In this document: positions 1 through 10,236 of the stretch, in pieces | How the letters are laid out: the number at the start of each line of letters is the position of its first letter | How positions within the stretch are numbered: the first letter of the stretch is position 1 | NCBI GenBank assembly: GCA_011947345.1 | Contig: JAAVTG010000531.1 | Coordinates: 992,001 to 1,056,000, forward strand | Length of the DNA stretch: 64,000 nucleotides | Reading direction: 5' to 3' | Source: Phytophthora quininea | Taxonomy: Eukaryota > Oomycota > Peronosporomycetes > Peronosporales > Peronosporaceae | Program-made: the position numbers and the translations under genes | Notes under the pieces: model-generated | What the model saw: the letters and a program-made list of their open reading frames with translations, nothing else | The model's database searches: none | What the model was told of the DNA's origin: nothing

Positions 1-881
1 ACGCTGAAATGCTTCATGACCGACACCATGTGGTTGCTGATGGCCGTCAAAATACGGCAACTTGCGATATTGATCTCGTGGAAGTCGTCGTGCACGCCAC
101 TGATCAACACCAGCAGAACATCGAAGATATACGCGTGGAGGATGGAGGACGCCCGCCTCTCAAATGCATTCTGCAACACCGCGTCGACTAGGCCAAGCAC
201 TAGTAGTCGAATTTCTTCCGACGGCTCATCGGGCTTGATCCGAGTGACCTGGTTCTCAGCCACGTACACTCGCCCTCGTTTAAATGCATCGTGCAGGAAC
301 TGATCTCGCGAAAAGACTTGGTTCTCTTCGTCGTAGCCATACTGGCTGTTGATGCGGTTGGTGATCGCGGGCATGAGGTACGGCAGGTAGCGCAGCAGAT
401 CTTCCTCCTTCGCGATGCACTTTGTTGTGAGGCGGATGCAGACCTCTCGAACCTTCTCGACGGGGTCGTTGAAGCGCTTGAACAGCGGCTTTGCCATCTC
501 AGCGAATGCCTCTGTAGGCACGAGTCTGTCCGGCACTTCAGGAGTCTGCTGATCCAGTGAATCGTCCAGCAGGAACTCGTTTTCCAGTGCAAGGGCAGCT
601 TTCTTGCGGACACTGCGGCTCTCCGCCGCCAGTCTGTTCAGTACCTTAGGCAGATTGAAGGGATCGCCATGCCTGACGACCGTACTCCTAGTCTCGGACT
701 CGGAATTAATTGCGGACACAGGAGCAGCCCGTCGACTGGTTGATGACTTGGACGATTTCTTCTTGGAGGAGCCATCTCGCACCGCCATCGACTTGTTCAG
801 CAGGCGAGATACATCGACGTGGCGACATCCGTTCTCCAGCGCCATCTCCTGCCACAGCGCGTCCGTATCTCGAGTCCCCAT
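1..881 (-). CDS. DNAAF5: DNAAF5/HEATR2-like axonemal dynein assembly factor (N-terminal part)
   Basis: A frame open from an ATG at 881 to the left window edge encodes about 293 residues; the C-terminus lies outside. After a basic, Ser-rich N-terminus it becomes helical HEAT-type repeat sequence. It contains a stretch like LRYLPYLMPAITNRI followed by an EPSEEIRLLVL motif, the order seen in the N-terminal half of DNAAF5/HEATR2. That cytoplasmic factor is needed for pre-assembly of axonemal dynein arms. A flagellar role fits an organism with motile zoospores and the DRC10 and mastigoneme genes in the same window. The start sits 62 bp downstream of the stop of the next minus-strand gene. Family assignment is from motif recognition, without an alignment; another HEAT-repeat protein is possible. 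Confidence 0.65.
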   Translation of the reverse strand, partial: MGTRDTDALWQEMALENGCRHVDVSRLLNKSMAVRDGSSKKKSSKSSTSRRAAPVSAINSESETRSTVVRHGDPFNLPKVLNRLAAESRSVRKKAALALENEFLLDDSLDQQTPEVPDRLVPTEAFAEMAKPLFKRFNDPVEKVREVCIRLTTKCIAKEEDLLRYLPYLMPAITNRINSQYGYDEENQVFSRDQFLHDAFKRGRVYVAENQVTRIKPDEPSEEIRLLVLGLVDAVLQNAFERRASSILHAYIFDVLLVLISGVHDDFHEINIASCRILTAISNHMVSVMKHFS

Positions 882-943
882 CGCGTTGCTAAATGACTCG
901 CGACGCTTCAAGATCGATCTTTCGACTAAAGGTGTGTGGCAGC

Positions 944-1530
944 TCACTCGATGTGTCCGAGCACCTCGATCATGAGAGTACTGTCGGCGATGTATTTGAC
1001 AAAGGCGTCATTGACGTCCACGACGTGTCGGTACTCGAGGTCGAGCGGACCAGCGTCGCCGTGCTCGTCGACCCAGAGTTTGGGTGTCTGTGTGCTGGTC
1101 TCGCGGAAGAAGGTATATCGCAGCGACACTCGGGTGAATTGACGTGGAGTAAGCCATCGGAGCCCTCGCAGCTGCACTCGGTACTGCAGCGTGCGGTCCA
1201 TGAGATCATGCAGCTGCTCCTCCTCGCTGTCCATGTCGACGCGCTCGTAGGGCACGAACTCCTCCTCGGTCTAAACAACAGGACGTTTCATGAGGGAGGC
1301 ATCTTTGGCAGCAATGCACTAACCTGGAAACTTGCCTTGGCGCCAGAGCGCTGCAACACGGCAACGAATGGTGTGATGCGGAAGTCGAGCTGCCCCACCA
1401 CCGTGCCGATTCTCGACACGATTGGCGTCGACTCGTTCGCGGTCAAGAAGTAGTTGAACACGCCGAGGTAGATGACACATTCGCCGAGCAGCAGCGCCGG
1501 CTTGGACTCGATTGACGCGACGGTCGCCAT
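944..1530 (-). CDS. Orphan kinesin-3 tail (C2-like) protein
   Basis: Two exons, complement(944..1270,1324..1530), with a 53-bp intron in phase, encode about 177 residues. Exon 1 reads like the post-FHA region of KIF1/KIF13/KIF28 kinesins: a LLGECVIYLGVF block, then PIVS..GTVVGQLDFRITP, matching the family pattern 'hydrophobic block, PI..., G..G.L.V.I.P'. Exon 2 has an acidic linker, then FTRVSLRYTFF and a VDVNDAFVKYIADSTLMIEVLGH ending, like the C2-like kinesin-3 tail fold. No motor domain is present: the next 234 bp upstream lead into an oppositely oriented gene. It is therefore either a genuine stand-alone tail protein or a truncated duplicate. Codons upstream of ATG 1530 stay open to a TTG near 1575, so a further 5' exon cannot be excluded. 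Confidence 0.6.
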
Positions 1531-1764
1531 CACTATCCCAAAGCAATCAACACCAATTGCGATCTGCCGCTTCAAACATGGTGGGCTTCAACCTGGTGTT
1601 GGTGGTCCACCACGGATCGGCTTCCAGTCCTGATCCTTGTCAGATAAAGATAACGCTGCCGAGGTCGGCGCAAGTATTTTCTTCGGTTCCTGGCATCTTA
1701 TGCCAGTGAGTGCTGTGGGCGCGGCATTTCCCAACTGTGCTCGCTCCCAGCCCCACCCGCCGCC

Positions 1765-2118
1765 ATGCCGTCGATTCCGCTCAAGCTTGATGATTCAGCT
1801 ACGGGCACCGGTGTGCTGTCCGAGTCTAGCCCTGAGAGGTAAGTTCCATCTTACCGATCTGCACGATCTCAGGCGACTCTCAACAGCGTTGCCCGCGAGT
1901 AATCTGTTGGTGAGCCATGTCGATCTGACGTCGCGAATGCGTTTGCCTTTGGTTGCAGGCCCTGCACGCCACGCAAGCGGCTGCAGCTCGCGCAGGAGCA
2001 GGACCGCCAGACCAGCCAGCGCTTCACGCGCGACGCCAGCGTCCGCGACTTCTCCACGAGCTTCGTGGGCTCGTTGCTGCAGAGCGCCGTGGTCTCGCCG
2101 CGCGCCGGCAAAAGCTGA
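1765..2118 (+). CDS. Small Ser/Arg-rich protein, unrecognised
   Basis: Two exons (1765..1838 and 1959..2118) are joined by a 120-bp intron with GTAAGT donor and TTGCAG acceptor, giving 77 residues that end in ...VVSPRAGKS. The ATG lies in a good context (CGCCGCCATG). The sequence is polar and basic, with no domain, signal peptide or membrane segment that I recognise. The same frame stays open after the TGA (2116-2118) for another 56 codons of similar Ser/Pro/Arg-rich composition, to a TAG at 2284-2286. The real product may therefore be about 131 residues if the TGA is a substitution error or is removed by splicing. It shares a 234-bp divergent promoter with the kinesin-tail gene. Confidence 0.45.
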
Positions 2119-2286
2119 AGCAACTTCATCAATCTCGATGGAGACCCGCGCTCGAGCCCGAGCGAGACATGCCGCCGCCCATCGACGCACGCCAGCACGC
2201 CCGCTTCCGACGAACCGCGTGGGCCGCGCAGAGCGAGAACAGCAGGCAGCGATCGACAGCAGCTGAACTATGAACGCCGACAATAG

Positions 2287-3238
2287 ACGCGTTTCCTTTG
2301 TCCATTACGCTCCTCGGCGGACCGCACATGTGGGCCCGCCTCTGCTTGTCGTGCCATTGTCGCATCGTTTAACCGCCTTTGAAGTTGGGCTTTTACTCGA
2401 GGCAGCAGGCGCTGCGCTCAGCCGACGACGATGACCAGCAAAAACCGACCGGCCAAAACGGCTGAGACCCTTTTCGGCATTGGCGTCGTAGAATATGTAC
2501 TACGATTCTCGTTGCTGCAGATACCTTCATGACCAGGGAAAGCTGTTTACTCCTGGCGTAGGATTCGCCCTAACGGAAAAAGAAGAGCGAGCGTCAGCAG
2601 CCGCCAAACGAACTGAGCCAAATATACTGATCCCGGCACGCGTGACGAGGTCCGTCAAACGACATGGCCTTTTCACTAGGCCAGCAGGCAGGCCTCGACT
2701 GCTGGCCGCCCCACGGCGCTCCCTAGCTTCGCCAGCTACCAACGGCGTCTGGCAGCGACAAGCCCACAAACACCCGACCTGCCATCCTACCCGCCACGCG
2801 AACGAAGCCATTTGCTGGGGTTGACATTCCAGTCAAACAATATTTGGGAAGCAGTAAATTCGTGCAAATAAAACGTCTTCAAAATACATCAACTGGTAAA
2901 AGTTAGGCAGCCCTACCCGCCAAGCCGGTTGTTGACTAGAACAATGTATACCCAGGTGCTTCTCCGGCTCCATCTGGCGCCAAATAAGTCGGTGGGTGCC
3001 TCGCGCTAAATCGTACTCGCTTTTTCGGGCAGAAGTTGATTTTCGCACCTGTACTCGCCAGTCCGCGTGCGGAAAGGACGAGCTCAATCGGAAACCAACC
3101 TCGCAGGAGGGAAGGAGAGAGCGGCCAGCGGACACGCACACGCTGCGCGCTACACGACGGCTTCGGAGCGCACACCCCACCCCAGCCTCAGCTTCAGCAG
3201 CTACCGACCCGACCCGACCCTCCGCGTACCCGACAGCC
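2287..3238. other. Intergenic region upstream of the myosin gene
   Basis: About 950 bp with no convincing gene. Short open frames on both strands (for example 2495-2824 plus and 2527-2811 minus) mirror each other, lack family motifs and have unnatural composition. The last 200 bp are presumably promoter and 5' UTR of the myosin gene that starts at 3239. No TATA box or clear oomycete initiator was found. Confidence 0.5.
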
Positions 3239-6200
3239 ATGGAGAAGGGCGTGGGCGTCTGGCTCCGCGACGCTGAGAGCGACGAGTGGCACCGCGCCAC
3301 CGTCGTCAAGCTGAGCGAGCAGCAGGGCGACGCGGACGAGCGGCAGGTGACGCTGCGGCTCACCGAGGGCCCTCACGCGCGCCAGGAAAAGACGCTGAGC
3401 GTGGACGTGCAGGCGCTCGAGGATGAGCAGGTGGATGGCGTGCTGCTCGCCAACAGCAGCGACATGGACGTCGTGGAGGACCTGATCCAGCTGCCGCACC
3501 TGCACGAGCCTGGCATCTGCCACACACTCAACGAGCGCTTCAAAATCAACGAGATCTACACGCTCACGGGCGAGATTTTGCTGGCGATCAACCCGTTCCA
3601 GAACCTCGGCATCTACACGGACAAGATCACGCGCAAGTACATCCGCAACGGAGACAAGCGTGCCATGGGCCAAGGTGCCCGACATGCCCCCGCACGTCTT
3701 CAGCATCGCCGACAAGGCCTATCGGTCGCTCATGAACCCCATCTCGCAGAGCCACCACGGAGACGCGGCCAACCAGTCGATTCTGGTCAGTGGAGAGAGT
3801 GGAGCCGGAAAGACCGAGAGCACCAAGTTCGTGATGAACTACTTGGCCACCATTTCGCAGCACAAGAACGCCGCCGGAGACAGCAACGTCATGAAGCAGG
3901 TCTTGTCGTCCAACCCGATTCTTGAGTCGTTCGGTAACGCGCGAACCATCCGCAACGACAACAGCAGTCGTTTCGGTAAGTTCATCAAGATGGAGTTCTC
4001 GCAGCAGGGAAATCTCATCGGCGCCTCCATCCAGACCTACTTGCTGGAGAAGGTGCGTCTGGCATACCAGGCCGAATCGGAGCGAAACTACCACATCTTC
4101 TACGAAATTATCGCGGGTGCAACGGGCGAGGAGAAGAAGCGCTGGAATCTCAAGGCCCCGACAAAGTTCCACTATCTGAACCAGAGCACGTGCATTAAGC
4201 GCAAGGATGGTGTCAACGACGCCGAGCAGTTTGGCGTGCTTAAGAGCGCGATGCAGACGATGGGCTTCGACGAAGACGACATGGAGAGCATTTTCGTGAC
4301 GGTGTCTGCGCTTTTGCACCTGGGTAACCTCGAGTTTGATGAGACACACCAGGCGTCTGGTACAGAAGGATCAGAGATTTCAAACATGTGCGAGGAGTCC
4401 ATGAAAGTGGTGCTTGACTATTTGGAGGTGGATAAGGCTGGCCTGGAGCAGGCCATTTGCAACCGCAACATTCAGACAAAGGACGAGCACTACTCCATCG
4501 GCCTGCTGCCGGAGGACGCCGAGAACGCGCGTGACACCTTTGCTCGATTCTTGTACGGCAAGTTGTTCGACTGGCTGGTCAGCCGTATTAACGAGATTGT
4601 GGAAAACGAAGACCGCGACTGCTCCTTTATCGGTTTGCTCGATATTTTCGGCTTTGAAGACCTGGAACACAACTCGTTCGAGCAGCTGTGCATCAACTAC
4701 GCGAATGAAACTCTGCAGCAGCACTTTAATCTGACTGTTCTGCGCATGGAGCAGGAGACGTACGAGAAGGAAGAAATCCAGTGGAGCTTTATCAATTTCC
4801 CAGACAACGGTCCTTGTATTGAGCTTATTCAGGGCAAGCCATTTGGTATTCTTCCAGCTTTGGATGAGGAGTGCATCGTTCCCCAGGGTAACGACCAGAA
4901 CTTTGCGCGTAAGATGTACCGCCAACACGAGTTGAACCCTCACTTTAGCGCGAGTAAGACGGAGATGGCGAACCATCTGTTCGTCGTGCATCACTACGCT
5001 GGCGCTGTCACGTACGACACGTTTGGATTCTGCGAGAAGAACAAGGACGTGCTGTACCCGGAGATTATGACGATTCTTAAGAACTCGTCAAAGCCGTTCG
5101 TCCGTGGACTTTTGCAAGCAGGTCCAGCAAAGAAGGCGCCTAACAACAGGAAGACCAAGGGCCGGGCGTCCAGTGTGGCTGCTCGCGTGAGTCTGGGATT
5201 GCAATTCCGCACTCAGCTCAAGACTTTGTTGGAAACAATCAACGTAACCGACTGCCACTACGTTCGGTGTCTGAAGCCAAATGACAAGGCCAAAGCAAAC
5301 CTATTGGAGCCGAAGCGTATTTGCGACCAACTGAAGGCTGGCGGCGTTCTGGAGGCAGTGCGTGTGAACCGGGCAGGATATCCCGTACGTATGGCGCACC
5401 AGCAGTTTATCAAGCGTTACCGTCCATTGGCAAACGGCGAGTACTTGGTACGTATTCCTGCTGAAGCCGGTGAGGAAGGGAGTTGTGACAGCGAGGAGCG
5501 GAAGGATGCTGCGAAGTTGCTGGTGGAATTCTTATTAAAGGCGCATGCGGAGAAATACCCGGAGCTTGCCGGTGTGTCGTCAGACAACCAGCAAGACACT
5601 GCGGTCGCTGGCATTCAGGTTGGTCTAACGCGTGTCTTCTTCCGTCGCTCGGCCATCCAATTTGTGGAAGCTCAACTTGCGAAACGATATGGCGAGTTTG
5701 TGGTGTTGATTCAAGCTGCTGTTCGTGGTCTGGTTGCCCGCCGTCAATTCGCGCGCATGAAAGTGTCGGCTGTGGTGTTGCAAAAGGTAATTCGAGGTTT
5801 CAACACTCGTTGTAAGTACTATGTGCTTCGTGAACGCCACCGCAAGAAAATGGCTGAACAAAAACGTCAAAGAGAGCTAGAGGAGAAGAAGCTGCGCGAT
5901 GAACAGCGTCGCGCTGCGGAGGAGAAGCGCATCATGGACGAGAAGCGGAAGGCGGCGGAGTTGGAGGAGCAAAACCGCCTCACTGCTCAATCCGCATCGT
6001 CAGATCCAGTGTCCGATGATTCGTCCGATGGTGGCCGTGAATCGTCAATGAAACTCCCTAGAGACTCCCGCGGCAGTGTTGACAGCCGTGGAAGCCGTGC
6101 GGTGTCTCGTTTCCGCTTTACGAAGGACTATGGCGATGACGACTACGCAATGAACAACACTTCTCGCCAGGTCGCGATGGATCCTGGCGACACAGTGCTA

Positions 6201-7390
6201 CACGTGGCTGCTAACTGTTGCAACGAGCAGGATGTCTTGAAACTGCTTCAGAACGGTTCCGATATCAACGCTCGCAACCGTCGTGGACGCACTCCTTTGC
6301 ACACAGCTTCACTGTATCAGAACGTGGAGGTTGTTGGGATTCTTCTCGACTGGGAGGCGGATGTGCTTGTTCAGGATGACGATGGGAACACTCCGCTGCA
6401 CCTGGCCAAGGACCCGCGCATTGCACGAATGCTGCTTGAAGCTGGTTGCACTCCGAACATTGTTAACGCCGACGGCCGGACTGCACTGATTAACGCTGTC
6501 GACCGCGGCGATGCCAAAACGGTGAAGCTGCTTCTGCACTTCAAGGCGGATGTTCTCTTCCGGGAGTTGAAGCATCATCAAACGGCCTTGCATTTGGCGG
6601 TCCGGAAGGGCCACTACCAGATTGTGATGGAGCTCTGCAAGTCGGAAGACATCCAGGATCTGATCCTTTTGACTGACCGCAATGAGAACAACGCGCTACA
6701 CTTCGCGGTGTCTCGTGACCGCAAGAACGGCTACCGTCTCGTGGACTACTTGATCAAGCACGGTGCTGAAGTCGACAAGGTCAACGCTCGATTCCAATCT
6801 CCGCTGGTTGTACATATTATGACGACTCGCCAGACGGACCCTGCTATTACAGAGCTGTTCCTCTCAAGGGAGCGGACCCAAACATCCAACTTGCAGACGG
6901 CTCGACTCTTTTGCACGTTGCTGTTGAGCGCGAGCTGATTGATGCTGCCTGCTCTTTGATCAAACACGGAGCTTCCCTAAACGCGCCGGATGCTAAGGGG
7001 CGGATGGTCATCGAGGTGGCGAATAAGAAGTTTCTAAAGAAGCTTTTCAGCGCCATTACCCAACCGCCTACCTGGATCGACGAGAAGGAGCGCAAGTCGT
7101 GCATGCTCTGCAGCTCCAACTTTAAGTTTGGCAACCGCCGACACCACTGCCGTCACTGCGGCCGTGTGTGCTGCTCTGACTGCTCAGCGTTCACGGTAGA
7201 GATGTGCCGATTCCCGAAGGAGTTCCCTGGACGTACGACTGCAGGCGGCAAGCAGGTGAAGGACCCTCAACGTGTGTGCCGCACTTGCCACGCTGTGTTT
7301 AAGATGCGCACGGCCCAGAAGGAGTCCAAGTCTGGCTTTATGGCACGCGTGCTCGGGTACGAGTGGGATGAGGTGACGGTGCCCAACTAG
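3239..7390 (+). CDS. Myosin with IQ, ankyrin and FYVE tail
   Basis: About 1380 residues from ATG 3239 (GACAGCCATGG) to TAG 7390, apparently intronless. The motor shows the P-loop GESGAGKT (about residue 185), switch I NSSRFGKF (about 240) and switch II DIFGFE (about 468). Two IQ motifs follow (near 825-870, [14 protein letters not shown] type), then a short charged coiled coil, a Ser-rich linker and about six ankyrin repeats (about 980-1240). A C-terminal FYVE finger with the RRHHCRHC signature lies at about 1285-1350. The protein is an actin motor whose FYVE domain should bind PI3P, with ankyrin repeats for cargo contacts. Unconventional myosins with such tails are known from oomycetes. Two breaks interrupt the frame: about 3671 (one base too many) and about 6870 (one base missing). 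Their compensating effect and the intact motifs argue for sequence errors. Confidence 0.9.
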
Positions 7391-7570
7391 CATGGGACGA
7401 TTGCAATAGCGAGTAGACGGGAAGTTAAGTTCCTGACGATGGCCACGGACTGAGCTTGCGAGCTAAGCTTCATCGGCTGGACACGGCAGGCGTGTTTGTC
7501 TTCCATACTATCTATGTAATAAGAAACAAAATACATTGGACACTTCGGCTGCCACCTGCAGCTCGTATAT

Positions 7571-10121
7571 CTAGCCCTCGGCTTGATCTGCTATTCGGTC
7601 ACTCTCCGGCACGAGGAAGCCGCAGTCTGCATTGAGGCCCAGGCCGCCGAGGCCGTTGCTGCTTGCCATGCCATCGAAACACACGCAAGTTCCTCCAGCA
7701 TAGTTGCACAGTCCGCTGCAACAACAAAAAGCGAATAAGCTGATGAATGAAGCGCGCAGCTTCAAAGGATACGTACTTGTTGGAGCACTCGGCGTTCTCG
7801 TTGGTGCCCCGAACCGAGCCGCTGATACCGTCGGTGTTGATCGTGAAAACAGGCAGCAAAAGCAGATTTCGGTCTGCATTCACCCTCAACGGAGGAAGGT
7901 CGCCCAACGCCGAGATGAATGTGATTGAAATCGTGTTGGTCGCGCTGGAGAGGGTACAAGCACCACTGCTGGGTCCAGCCGAGTATGATACCTGTACACT
8001 GCCAATTGTCGGCACCGCCGCAAGAGCAGTTTGCAGATCTGCAGCCAGAATACTTGACGACAATATCTGGGAGACTTGGCCCCGGAAACTGAGCGTGAAC
8101 GTGGCGGGAGCCGTATAAACACATTGAATGGTCTGCACTTCTCGCGACTGACCAGTAGTGCGTGGGTCATCTCCGTGTGGACACGAACGTAGAGCACAGT
8201 CATGGCCCTCGAAGCCGGCATCGCAGGCGCAGGTCTGGATCTTGTTAAAGTCCCAAGTGCTAGGGTTGTTCGAGTGCTGCCGTAGGTGATGCTAATCGGA
8301 TCACCAAGAACATTTCGAGCTTCCAACGCCATTTCCGCCATTGTAAGACATCGACCATGTCCGTTGCACGGAGTGTCGCTCCCTGGTGGACACATGAGTC
8401 GCTCGCAAGCTCCCCGGTAAACGGCACTGGGCATGTACACTCTCCAGCTGCAACATCGCAGACCCCAATACCTGAACACGTTGCCATCGAGTGCGCTCGA
8501 TTGTCGGCTATGGGCGTATCGAACCAGGCGAACCCCATTGGACACGTACGAACAGAGCAGTCTCCAGATGCCCAGCCAGCCATACAGAAACAGCGAAACT
8601 GAGGCGCTCCGGAGCAATAGCCATGGCCACTGCATGGAGTGTCGCCCTGTCGCCATTGTTAGAAGGAAGCCCACTCAACAACACCCTTCACACAACCACG
8701 TACCGGACAGGCAATAATAGTCGATACGGTGGCTCCGCAGTCACCTCGATCACCTGGATTACCAGCTCCATCGCTGGTCGTATAACCGGGATAGCAGGTG
8801 CAAACACCAGAAGTCAAGTCGCAGGTTCCGCGATTGGAGCAAGCCTCGTTTTCCTTTGTTCCAGCTTGAGATCGCGAGATGATAAGTTTCGGCGTACTGC
8901 CGACTACCGCGTGAACAAGGAGCGACGGATCTCCTACCAGAAGCGGTAGACTGTAGACGCAGTTAGCAAGAATTCCAGCACGTAAAGCTGTTCACCATAA
9001 CGTACGCTCCGAAATTCTGCAAGAATTCGATTGTCACCATGTTGCCGTCTGCCGTGCACATAGTTGTAAGGGTGCCGGCAAAGAGCACGTTGACGTCCTG
9101 GAGAGTGTGCAGTCCCTACTCAAATAGATGAGGAATTTAAAATACGGCAGCGGTGATTGCGGTGGACGACAAAACTTACTTTAAGTTTTTGTCTGACCGT
9201 GTCGGCGTTATCTTGCGCATCAACGCGGACAGTTGTCTGGCCCCTGAAAGATAAAGTGAAGGTTCCGCTCTGGATGAGCAAGTTAGTCCTGCAGAAAATG
9301 AGAGCAATAACGAACATACCGTTGCTGCGCAAAGAACAGTTTGCTTCTCGTTCTGCTGGAACCCAAAGAGAGTATCTGTGGCGGATCCTGTGAGCGGGTC
9401 ATCACCAGGAGGACACAGACCTACAACCACAAAGCGTCAGCTTAAAACATTGCAAAAGTGATCTCCTCCTACGCTGAGAGCAATCGCCACCGCCGAAGCC
9501 ATCTTCGCACACGCAACCGTGACCCATAACACTATCCCAGATCGCGTCGTAGCGAACGGGTGGCGGCAACCCCTTGTCTTTCCGCTGTGCGTTAAGCTTC
9601 ATGGAGCGACACTCGCCGTGTCTACCACAGTCATTCGGACAGTTCACTGCGAAGATACAACAACAAGAATGAACAATCACTCTGCTAGAAATCAAGCATA
9701 TCATCATACTTCTGTTGCAAGACGGCCCCGAGAACCCAGGGTCGCACACGCAATTCCCGGTGGCGTACTCGCAAGTTCCTCGATTGGAACATACAGCAGG
9801 CTGGTGGGCCGTGTCGGTGGCGATCGCGACATCGTTCCAAGCTGCTCCCATTGGACACGTTCCTGCATAGTAGTAGCAGCGACGGAAACCATTTGAGCAA
9901 AGCGTTTATCGCCCACATAGCCGACTACTCACTCCTGGAGCAGTCCCTCCTGTGAATCCTTTGTAGCACGCGCAGATGTAGCCGTTGCCCTTGGTGGTGC
10001 ACGTTCCGTGGCTGCTGCAACTGTTGGGGCAACTTCCCAACACGAGCTGCTGCAATAACACCATTACGATCGCTACAAAGAACGCATTTGGCCACCGCAT
10101 CTCGAACTGCTCAGTTCTCAT
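7571..10121 (-). CDS. Secreted EGF-repeat mastigoneme protein (OCM1/SIG/PnMas2-like)
   Basis: Nine exons: complement(7571..7715, 7777..8646, 8704..8950, 9006..9115, 9180..9269, 9320..9420, 9473..9646, 9710..9862, 9929..10121). All junctions are GT-AG and phase-consistent; introns are 50-66 bp. A signal peptide opens the protein (hydrophobic core VAIVMVLLQQLVLG), directly followed by CPNSCSSHGTC. It continues as alternating EGF-like units (CSNRGTCEYATGNCVCDPGF) and a repeated module with CP.GDDP, TFTLSFRGQ, LPLL and a GT.EN.(A/E)CSN link. This order matches the OCM1/SIG family of heterokont flagellar mastigoneme proteins, including Phytophthora Mas2. The family is expected in packets exported to the tubular flagellar hairs. 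Two single-base losses interrupt the long exon, near 8413 (a C run on the plus strand) and 8271. The C-terminus is short and acidic. Confidence 0.8.
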
Positions 10122-10159
10122 TGCGCCGCTTCATGATCGAATGTAATCCAATGACAGTA

Positions 10160-10198
10160 CCAATGTACCTATCTGTTCAATGATAGCACCAATGTACC
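10160..10198. repeat. Direct repeat CCAATGTACC in a divergent promoter
   Basis: The decamer CCAATGTACC occurs at 10160-10169 and again at 10189-10198, within longer similar blocks (GTACCAATGTACCTATC and GCACCAATGTACCCATC). It lies in the 115 bp between the divergent mastigoneme gene (minus, start 10121) and the Sel1-repeat gene (plus, start about 10237). The position suggests a shared regulatory element. That role is inferred; the motif is not one I know. Confidence 0.35.
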
Positions 10199-10236
10199 CA
10201 TCCGCTAAGCTTGTCAACAGCCACACAGTTTGAACG

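Noticed and set aside
2116..2118. TGA as a selenocysteine codon
   Set aside because: No SECIS-like stem was recognised downstream and the context resembles no selenoprotein I know; an ordinary stop or a base error is simpler.
9863..9928. In-frame continuation of exon 1 of the mastigoneme gene through a TAA
   Set aside because: A 66-bp intron with a pyrimidine-rich acceptor restores the family's VRTCPMG motif; a canonical GTGAGT donor 4 bp upstream would put the next exon out of phase.
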